Source: a bacterium (GTDB taxonomy: Bacteria > Patescibacteriota > JABMPQ01 > JAQVVF01). Taken from it: a DNA stretch of 17,290 nt. Within the stretch, counting starts at the first letter, position 1. Each line of letters begins with the position of its first letter. The stretch is taken from assembly GCA_030611905.1 (NCBI GenBank), contig JAUWOX010000005.1, positions 1 to 17,290 on the forward strand, read 5' to 3'. Both the position numbers and the translations under genes were made by a program. The notes beneath the pieces were generated by a model. That model searched no databases. It was not told the origin of the DNA and saw only the letters and a list, made by a program, of their open reading frames with translations. Below are positions 13,257-17,290 of the stretch, piece after piece.

Positions 13257-13847
13257 ATGCCAAATATTCAATTATCAGACATCAAAAAGCTGCGTTCCCA
13301 AACAGGAGCCGGTATGATGGATTGCAAAAAAGCTCTCCAGGAAGCCAATAATAAATTCGAGGAAGCAGTTAAAATATTAAGAAAAAAAGGCCAAGAAGTA
13401 GTTGCTAAAAACGCGGGCCGCCAAGCGCATGAAGGAATTATCGACACCTACATCCATGCCAATAAAAAAATCGGCTCTATGGTTGAAGTTTCTTGCGAAA
13501 CAGATTTTGTTGCCCGCAATGAAGAATTCCAAAAAATGGTTCATGAAATTGCTATTCAGGTAGCAGCCTCTGATCCAATTTGCATTTCCCCAGATAATGT
13601 TCCTGAAGAAAAATTGAAAGAACAGAGAGAATTTTGTCAGGAGGAAATTAAAAAACAAGGCAAGCCGAAGGAAATAGCTGAAAAAATCATGGAAGGCAAA
13701 ATTAAAAAATATTGTCATGAAGTTTCTTTATCAAAACAGTCATTAGTTAAGGATCCCGACAAAACCGTTGAAGATCTAATAACAGAAACAACCGCCAAAC
13801 TTGGAGAAAAAATTGAAATCAAAAAATTCGTTAGATATGAAATTTGA
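13257..13847 (+). CDS. tsf: Elongation factor Ts
   Basis: EF-Ts is the nucleotide exchange factor that regenerates EF-Tu-GTP. The 196-residue product is the short form of the family. It has the UBA-like N-terminal domain with IKKLRSQTGAGMMDCKKALQEANNKFEEAVKILRKKG and the EF-Tu-contact motif SCETDFVARNEEF, followed by a compact core ending DPDKTVEDLITETTAKLGEKIEIKKFVRYEI, which matches the usual C-terminal block. No SD; its own promoter lies upstream. It ends in TGA and is followed by a tract of CTCTAATC-like words leading into a GxxExxY gene, where pyrH would be expected. Confidence 0.96.
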   Translation: MPNIQLSDIKKLRSQTGAGMMDCKKALQEANNKFEEAVKILRKKGQEVVAKNAGRQAHEGIIDTYIHANKKIGSMVEVSCETDFVARNEEFQKMVHEIAIQVAASDPICISPDNVPEEKLKEQREFCQEEIKKQGKPKEIAEKIMEGKIKKYCHEVSLSKQSLVKDPDKTVEDLITETTAKLGEKIEIKKFVRYEI

Positions 13848-13872
13848 TTTCTCTAATCCTTCTCGAATATAT

Positions 13873-13887
13873 CTAATCAATCTCTAA
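13873..13887. repeat. Left inverted-repeat arm near the GxxExxY gene
   Basis: CTAATCAATCTCTAA; its reverse complement TTAGAGATTGATTAG resembles TTAGAGATTAAATTAG at 14314-14329 and 14340-14355. AT-rich, so chance similarity is possible. Confidence 0.45.
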
Positions 13888-13898
13888 TCTAATAATGT

Positions 13899-14324
13899 AT
13901 GGCCACGTTAGTACTCAAGGAATTTAGTTACAAGCTAATGGGGCTAATGTTCAAAACCCATAATGAGTTGGGACCTATTTGCAAAGAAAAAAACTACCAA
14001 GATGCTATTGAGATTTTATTAAAGAAAAACAAGATTCCATATAATAGAGAGAAAGAATTAGAGCTGCCATTCGATGGTCAGAAAATAAAAGGTTTTTTCG
14101 CTGATTTTGTCATAGACGATAAAATCATTTTGGAAGTCAAAGCAAAAAGATTTATTAAACATGAAGACATTAGACAAACTAGCCGATATATAAATGGAGC
14201 AAATGTGCCATTAGGAATTATTGTAAATTTTAAACGTGAAAAATTAGAATATAAACGCATTATCAATCTATCCTTCGAAAATAAGCCATTCGAGAAGAAT
14301 CCGAGAAGTCGTATTAGAGATTAA
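13899..14324 (+). CDS. GxxExxY protein (PDDEXK-like)
   Basis: The 141-residue product belongs to the GxxExxY family, predicted to have a PD-(D/E)XK nuclease-type fold. It shows the N-terminal helix VLKEFSYKLMGLMFKTHNELGPICKEKNYQDAI (family G.g..E..Y, here G-P-I-C-K-E-K-N-Y), then NREKELELPFDG, GFFADFVIDDKIILEVKA (D and E-x-K of the putative active site), and RYINGANVPLGIIVNF. Members are common in Patescibacteria and Bacteroidetes and often appear as isolated insertions; their role is not settled. Here the gene sits between tsf and pyrH, which are normally adjacent, flanked by AT-rich inverted and direct repeats. The name-giving spacing G..E..Y is slightly altered (G-P-I-C-K-E). No SD. Confidence 0.88.
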   Translation: MATLVLKEFSYKLMGLMFKTHNELGPICKEKNYQDAIEILLKKNKIPYNREKELELPFDGQKIKGFFADFVIDDKIILEVKAKRFIKHEDIRQTSRYINGANVPLGIIVNFKREKLEYKRIINLSFENKPFEKNPRSRIRD

Positions 14325-14355
14325 ATTAGAGAAAAAATATTAGAGATTAAATTAG
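14313..14355. repeat. 17-nt direct repeat, two copies, between GxxExxY and pyrH
   Basis: ATTAGAGATTAAATTAG at 14313-14329 and 14339-14355, period 26. The first copy contains the stop codon of the GxxExxY gene; the second lies in the pyrH leader. Confidence 0.85.
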
Positions 14356-14367
14356 GGAAACAATCAT

Positions 14368-15066
14368 ATGTACAAACGCATAATGCTCAAATTATCAGGC
14401 GAACTCATGATGGGTAGCAAAGAATTTGGCATTGATCAAAAAGCCGTTCAAAAATACGCTGATCAAATTATGGAACTGCTCAAAATGGACAAACAGGTCA
14501 TTGTTGAAATTGGAGCTGGAAATATTTATCGCGGCAAAGAACAACTTGACATGAAAAGAACTATTGCTGATAATCTAGGAATGCTTGGTTCTGTAATGAA
14601 TGCTATTAATCTTCGTGAAGCCATTGATAAAACAGGCCAACAAGAAGCACGCGCTTTATCGCAAATTTATATGCCTTTTATTATTCAGTATTTCACTCCG
14701 GGCAAGGCAATCCATTATATGGAAGAAGGAAAATTAGTTATCATGGGTGGGGGAACTGGCAATCAATTTTTTTCTACAGATACAGGCGCCGCGGTTCATG
14801 CCCTGCAAACGAAATGCGATGTTATTTTAAAAGCAACGGATGTTGATGGAGTTTATGATTCGGATCCTAAAAAAAATCCAGAAGCAAAGAAATATGAAAA
14901 ACTCTCTTTTGACGAAGTGCTGGAAAAGAGGCTGGCAATTATGGACCAGACAGCCTTTGCGTTATGTCGGGAAAATGGCTTGACTGTCATCGTATTTGAT
15001 GTTACAAAAGAAGACAATCTTAAAAAAGCAGCTTCCGGCGAGAAGATAGGAACCGTGATTAAATAA
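14368..15066 (+). CDS. pyrH: Uridylate kinase (UMP kinase)
   Basis: PyrH phosphorylates UMP to UDP, the first committed kinase step to UTP and CTP; bacterial PyrH is a hexamer of the amino-acid-kinase fold. The 232 residues begin YKRIMLKLSGELMMG, the nucleotide-binding start of the family, followed by VEIGAGNIYRGKE, DNLGMLGSVMNAINL, VIMGGGTGNQFFSTDTGAAVHAL and LKATDVDGVYDSDPKKNPEAKKYEKLSFDE, all in the expected order. The usual GGTGNPFF reads GGTGNQFF. It follows the GxxExxY gene by 43 nt of repeat-bearing DNA. A weak AGGGA lies too far upstream to be a clear SD. No frr follows, although frr often does in other bacteria. Confidence 0.97.
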   Translation: MYKRIMLKLSGELMMGSKEFGIDQKAVQKYADQIMELLKMDKQVIVEIGAGNIYRGKEQLDMKRTIADNLGMLGSVMNAINLREAIDKTGQQEARALSQIYMPFIIQYFTPGKAIHYMEEGKLVIMGGGTGNQFFSTDTGAAVHALQTKCDVILKATDVDGVYDSDPKKNPEAKKYEKLSFDEVLEKRLAIMDQTAFALCRENGLTVIVFDVTKEDNLKKAASGEKIGTVIK

Positions 15067-15088
15067 AATTTCTAATTTCTAATCAATT

Positions 15089-15886
15089 ATGAAGATTATT
15101 GCTGGTATCAAATTTAATGTTTTAGATAAAATCTATAATTTTGATCAAAAAGGCATTATACTAAATAAGGGAGACAAGGTTGTTGTAGAAACAGAACAGG
15201 AACTTGAAATTGGAACAGTTGTATTTGCTAATAAAAAGATCAAAGAAGAAGAGATAAATACGGAGATTAAGCCCATTTTGCGCAAAGCAACCTCTAGTGA
15301 TTTAGAGAAACAGCAGTCATATAATATTAAACAAGACGATGCCTTAAAAATTTGTCGAGAATTGACTGAAAAACATAATTTAGACATGAAATTCGTAGCT
15401 GCTAGATATACCTTTGATGGATCAAAAATAATTTTCTACTTTACGGCTGAATCAAGAGTTGATTTCCGTAATTTAGTAAAAGATCTAACTAAGAAGTTTC
15501 AAAAATCAATCCGTCTCCAACAAGTTGGTTCCCGTGATGTTGCCGCTAAAGCTGGTGGCTGCGGCTTGTGTGGCCGAGAACTATGCTGTAATAAATTTTT
15601 AAAAAACTTTGAAAGCATCACTACCAATATGGCCCGAGAACAACAGATGGTTCAAAGAGGTTCAGAAAGAATATCGGGAGTTTGCGGTCGACTCTTGTGT
15701 TGTTTATCTTATGAAGCGGGACTATATCAAGAATTAAAAAAAGACTTCCCTAGAATAGGAGACAAAATCAAAACCCCCGAAGGAATTGGCAGGGTAGTGG
15801 GTCGGAACCTATTAACTAGACAGCTTGAAGTAAAAGTTGACGACAAAACCAGAGTAACAGTTAATTTAGATCAAACTAAAAAATAA
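15089..15886 (+). CDS. PSP1-domain protein, RicT (YaaT)-like
   Basis: The 265-residue product is a PSP1-family protein. In Bacillus the homologue RicT (YaaT) forms a complex with RicA and RicF that carries iron-sulfur clusters and assists RNase Y and other processes. The N-terminal part contains GDKVVVETEQELEIGTVV and a middle part FVAARYTFDGSKIIFYFTAESRVDFRNLVKDL. The cysteine signature is complete: GGCGLCGRELCC (C158, C161, C166, C167) and GVCGRLLCCLSYE (C199, C204, C205). The C-terminal 45 residues form a small beta domain (GDKIKTPEGIGRVVGRNLLTRQLEVKV). It follows pyrH by 22 nt and the TPR gene follows by 9 nt, so the three are probably co-transcribed. RicA and RicF are not in the window. 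Confidence 0.92.
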   Translation: MKIIAGIKFNVLDKIYNFDQKGIILNKGDKVVVETEQELEIGTVVFANKKIKEEEINTEIKPILRKATSSDLEKQQSYNIKQDDALKICRELTEKHNLDMKFVAARYTFDGSKIIFYFTAESRVDFRNLVKDLTKKFQKSIRLQQVGSRDVAAKAGGCGLCGRELCCNKFLKNFESITTNMAREQQMVQRGSERISGVCGRLLCCLSYEAGLYQELKKDFPRIGDKIKTPEGIGRVVGRNLLTRQLEVKVDDKTRVTVNLDQTKK

Positions 15887-15895
15887 TATATATAA

Positions 15896-16441
15896 ATGGA
15901 TTTATTTAGTTTCATTCCTCAAGTTATAATTATTCTAGCATTGGTAGGAATTATTGTAATTGTTGCTAGAAAATTTCCACAACTATCAGCTATGAAAGTT
16001 CAGACAAAACAAAGGCAAAAAGAACAATCAATTTTCAGCCGCTCTTTCAAAAGAATAACTAGTTTTTCTGTAACCATCATTCGAGCTATTTTTGCAAGAG
16101 TAGTAAAGATCAGAGATTTTAAAAAAGACAAACAAGACAAACAAATAAAAGAACAAGAGGTGGGAGAATTAATTTCTGGTCGTCCTATTGCCAGACCTAC
16201 GGTCATGACGGAAAATAATGCTTTTGCTAAACCAGTAAAAAATAAATTCAAACAAGACGAACAAAATTATTTAAATTTAATACAAAAAAATCCAAAAAAT
16301 ACCAAGGCATATATAGGTCTTGGAAAGCTCTATCTTGCACAAAAAAATTTCAGCGATGCTCGCGCTTCATTTGAACAAGTTCTAAAATTAAATCCCAATG
16401 ATTTTTCTGCACAGGCTGAACTAAAAAAAATAAAAAGATAA
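15896..16441 (+). CDS. Membrane-anchored TPR protein
   Basis: A 181-residue protein with one N-terminal membrane helix (about 8-24, IPQVIIILALVGIIVIV), a basic middle region (40-85) and a linker with RPIARPTVMTENNAFAKP. The C-terminal part (about 120-181) holds one clear TPR and part of another: NTKAYIGLGKLYLAQKNFSDARASFEQVLKLNPNDFSAQAELKK. TPRs are protein-interaction repeats; partners are unknown. The short N terminus and basic segment after the helix place the TPRs in the cytoplasm. It starts 9 nt after the RicT-like gene and ends just before the tRNA cluster, so it may scaffold something with RicT, which is inference. Confidence 0.8.
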   Translation: MDLFSFIPQVIIILALVGIIVIVARKFPQLSAMKVQTKQRQKEQSIFSRSFKRITSFSVTIIRAIFARVVKIRDFKKDKQDKQIKEQEVGELISGRPIARPTVMTENNAFAKPVKNKFKQDEQNYLNLIQKNPKNTKAYIGLGKLYLAQKNFSDARASFEQVLKLNPNDFSAQAELKKIKR

Positions 16442-16466
16442 AAAAATAACCTTTCTAGAGTTTGTG

Positions 16467-16539
16467 AGCCGTCTTAGCTCAGAGGTAGAGCGACTCCATG
16501 GTAAGGAGTAGGTCCGGGGTTCAATTCCCCGAGACGGCT
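16467..16539 (+). tRNA. tRNA-Thr (anticodon GGT)
   Basis: Acceptor GCCGTCT / AGACGGC, D arm AGCTCAGAGGTAGAGC, anticodon stem ACTCC / GGAGT around loop ATGGTAA (anticodon GGT), T arm CGGGG-TTCAATT-CCCCG. The CCA end is not encoded. It reads ACC and ACU. Confidence 0.96.
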
Positions 16540-16578
16540 AAAAGAGCGAATCAAATCCCGTTCTCGTTTCAAATATAT

Positions 16579-16664
16579 GGGTCGGTACCTAAGCGGTCAA
16601 AAGGGTCAGACTGTAAATCTGATGTCTTCGGACTTCGCAGGTTCGAATCCTGCCCGGCCCACCA
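16579..16664 (+). tRNA. tRNA-Tyr (anticodon GTA), CCA encoded
   Basis: Acceptor GGGTCGG / CCGGCCC (one G-U pair), anticodon stem CAGA / TCTG around loop CTGTAAA (anticodon GTA), long variable arm with stem GTC / GAC as expected of bacterial tRNA-Tyr, and T arm GCAGG-TTCGAAT-CCTGC. Unlike its two neighbours it encodes CCA at 16662-16664. Confidence 0.96.
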
Positions 16665-16704
16665 AAAATTTGAAATCAGTTAGCCGTCCTAGCTCAGTGG
16701 TAGA

Positions 16705-16769
16705 CCCGCCCGCTTCACGAGCGACCTGCCCGCTGTGCTCAGCAGAGCAGGCGGGAGCGAGCGGGTGGG
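16705..16769. repeat. 65-nt GC-rich palindromic insert, nested
   Basis: Outer arms CCCGCCCGCT / AGCGGGTGGG (one G-T wobble-type mismatch), with a second hairpin inside: CCCGC..GCTC / GAGC..GCGGG around AGCA. It splits the D arm of the broken tRNA. The outer arms resemble those of the insert at 17144-17184, suggesting one family, possibly with one element inserted in another. Confidence 0.75.
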
Positions 16770-16785
16770 GCAGCTGTTTTATATT

Positions 16786-17037
16786 ATGTATTATGTCTAT
16801 ATATTAAAAAGCAAAAAAGATACAAAATTATATATCGGCTTTAGTACCAATCTAAAAAACAGACTAGATGAACACGCAAAGGGCAAAGTAAAGTCAACGA
16901 AAAATAGAAGACCTTTTTTGTTAGTCTATTATGAAGCATTCCAGTCGAAGATCGATGCCCTACAGAAAGAGAAATATTATAAAACTGGACCAGGTAGAAA
17001 ATATATAAAAAGACATTTAAAAAATACTATAGAATAA
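16786..17037 (+). CDS. GIY-YIG nuclease domain protein (UPF0213/YhbQ-like)
   Basis: An 83-residue single-domain GIY-YIG endonuclease. The start ATG at 16786 (MYYVYILKSKKDTKLYIGF) is chosen because the family begins there; an upstream ATG at 16735 would translate through the palindromic insert. Motifs: YVYIL in the GIY position, YIG, the catalytic arginine in NLKNRLDEH, and the metal-binding glutamate in ALQKEKYYK, followed by GPGRKYIKRHL. The domain is therefore complete. Such small proteins are common in Patescibacteria and are related to nucleases of homing elements. The gene ends 1 nt before an intact tRNA-Thr and lies inside the anticodon arm of a broken tRNA-Thr, so it probably belongs to the insertion. 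No SD. Confidence 0.88.
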   Translation: MYYVYILKSKKDTKLYIGFSTNLKNRLDEHAKGKVKSTKNRRPFLLVYYEAFQSKIDALQKEKYYKTGPGRKYIKRHLKNTIE

Positions 17038-17038
17038 T

Positions 17039-17110
17039 GCCGCCCTAGCTCAGTGGAAGAGCAGCTGTTTTGTAAACAGCAGGTCGTCGGTTCGAATCCG
17101 ACGGGCGGCT
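17039..17110 (+). tRNA. tRNA-Thr (anticodon TGT)
   Basis: Acceptor GCCGCCC / GGGCGGC, D arm GCTC-AGTGGAAGA-GC, anticodon stem GCTGT / ACAGC around TTTGTAA (anticodon TGT), T arm GTCGG-TTCGAAT-CCGAC. All stems are complete; CCA is not encoded. It starts right after the GIY-YIG stop codon. Its U34 makes it a candidate Elp3 substrate. Confidence 0.95.
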
Positions 17111-17143
17111 TTTTAATATCGAACAATAAAAGCAGCTGTTTTG

Positions 17144-17184
17144 CCCGCCCGCTCGCTTGCGAGCCAAGCGAGCAAGCGGGCGGG
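17144..17184. repeat. 41-nt GC-rich hairpin in the broken anticodon
   Basis: GCTCGCTTG / CAAGCGAGC forms a perfect 9-bp stem with loop CGAGC, extended by CCCGCCC / GGGCGGG after a 4-nt bulge, 16 bp in all. It sits between the second and third anticodon bases of the tRNA remnant. Confidence 0.85.
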
Positions 17185-17195
17185 TAAACAGCAGG

Positions 17196-17224
17196 ATTAA
17201 AATTTTTGAATAGAAAATTTTAAT
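17196..17224. repeat. 29-nt AT-rich palindrome in the tRNA variable region
   Basis: ATTAAAATTTT / AAAATTTTAAT, an 11-bp perfect stem around TGAATAG. It replaces five bases (TCGTC in the intact copy) of the variable loop and T stem. Confidence 0.85.
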
Positions 17225-17230
17225 GGTTCG

Positions 17231-17249
17231 CCCCGCCATAAAGGCGGGG
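17231..17249. repeat. Short GC-rich hairpin in the T loop of the tRNA remnant
   Basis: CCCCGCC / GGCGGGG with loop ATAAA, followed by TAAA; the whole insert is 17231-17253 and splits the T loop TTCG|AAT. Confidence 0.85.
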
Positions 17250-17290
17250 TAAAAATCCGACGGACGGCTTTTTATAATACTTAGTTCGAA

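Larger units (their letters stand above)
16781..17142 (+). mobile_element. GIY-YIG plus tRNA-Thr cassette with 11-nt flanking duplication
   Basis: GCAGCTGTTTT occurs at 16770-16780 and again at 17132-17142, the exact edges of a segment holding a GIY-YIG nuclease gene and an intact tRNA-Thr(TGT). The repeat is part of the tRNA anticodon arm, and a third copy lies in the intact tRNA (17061-17071). This pattern fits insertion into a tRNA by a cassette that brings its own replacement tRNA. Recombination between tRNA copies could give the same outcome. Confidence 0.55.
16683..17269 (+). pseudogene. Shattered tRNA-Thr (TGT) gene, five pieces
   Basis: The pieces 16683-16704, 16770-16780, 17143, 17185-17195, 17225-17230 and 17254-17269, joined in order, give 67 nt matching the intact tRNA-Thr at 17039-17110 except for a missing TCGTC and a few substitutions. 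The outer ends GCCGTCC and GGACGGC pair perfectly. At the fifth acceptor pair they carry T-A where the intact copy has C-G, so the two outer parts belong to one original gene. Interruptions: a 65-nt hairpin after the D loop, a nuclease-tRNA cassette in the anticodon loop, a 41-nt hairpin in the anticodon, a 29-nt AT palindrome replacing part of the variable loop and T stem, and a short hairpin in the T loop. Loss of five T-stem-region bases argues against a simple spliced tRNA, so I call it a pseudogene. Confidence 0.8.

Noticed and set aside
14313..14355. A short CRISPR-like array
   Set aside because: Only two 17-nt copies with a 9-nt gap, AT-rich, no cas genes; a local duplication is simpler.
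16705..16745. A possible tRNA-Val anticodon arm (loop TTCACGA) inside the insert
   Set aside because: Only three stem pairs form and there is no T arm or matching acceptor; the stretch is better explained as part of a palindrome.
16498..16807. Open frames running through the tRNA cluster
   Set aside because: They overlap structurally complete tRNAs and have no protein-like sequence or start signal.
17143..17269. Group I or archaeal-type intron in the tRNA anticodon
   Set aside because: The insert is a plain 41-nt hairpin without an intron core, and five tRNA bases are lost elsewhere, so clean splicing would not restore a tRNA.

Overview
The window looks like a piece of a small-genome bacterium of the Candidate Phyla Radiation (Patescibacteria). 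This is inferred from AT-rich DNA, lysine-rich proteins, a PrmC with NLPY in place of NPPY, a lysine-tailed L31, an archaeal/eukaryotic-type Elp3, a GxxExxY protein, and core genes without Shine-Dalgarno (SD) sites. TAA, TAG and TGA all serve as stops, so there is no sign of UGA recoding.

Layout. (1) 1-1221: the end of a DUF3048 lipoprotein gene converges with prmC at a shared terminator. (2) 1264-5640: a block between prmC and prfA, holding two small paralogous proteins, a PIG-V-type glycosyltransferase, a lipoprotein, a two-helix membrane protein with an Arg-rich repeat tail, and a REP-associated (Y1/HUH) transposase inside a repeat-bounded insertion. (3) 5654-8978, minus strand: prfA, rpmE, a NYN nuclease and a zinc-finger/PRPP-synthetase fusion. 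(4) 9019-11378: Elp3 and a Trm9-like methyltransferase transcribed divergently. Together they could build 5-carboxymethyl and then 5-methoxycarbonylmethyl wobble uridines. (5) 11613-16441: the rpsB-tsf-pyrH translation cluster, interrupted by an opposite-strand gene of different composition and by a GxxExxY gene, then a RicT-like PSP1 protein and a TPR membrane protein. (6) 16467-17269: tRNA-Thr(GGU), tRNA-Tyr(GUA), then a second Thr(UGU)-type tRNA broken into pieces by four palindromic inserts and by a cassette carrying a GIY-YIG nuclease and an intact tRNA-Thr(UGU).

Two gene classes stand out. Core genes have a -10 hexamer only 6-9 nt before the start codon and no SD, which predicts leaderless mRNAs. 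Six genes, mostly unrecognised, have a full AGGAGG-type SD, and four of their transcription units have a near-consensus -35/-10 promoter. The strongest candidates for undescribed biology are the shattered tRNA with its replacement cassette, the Elp3/Trm9-like pair, and the zinc-finger PRPP-synthetase homologue with an altered PRPP loop.
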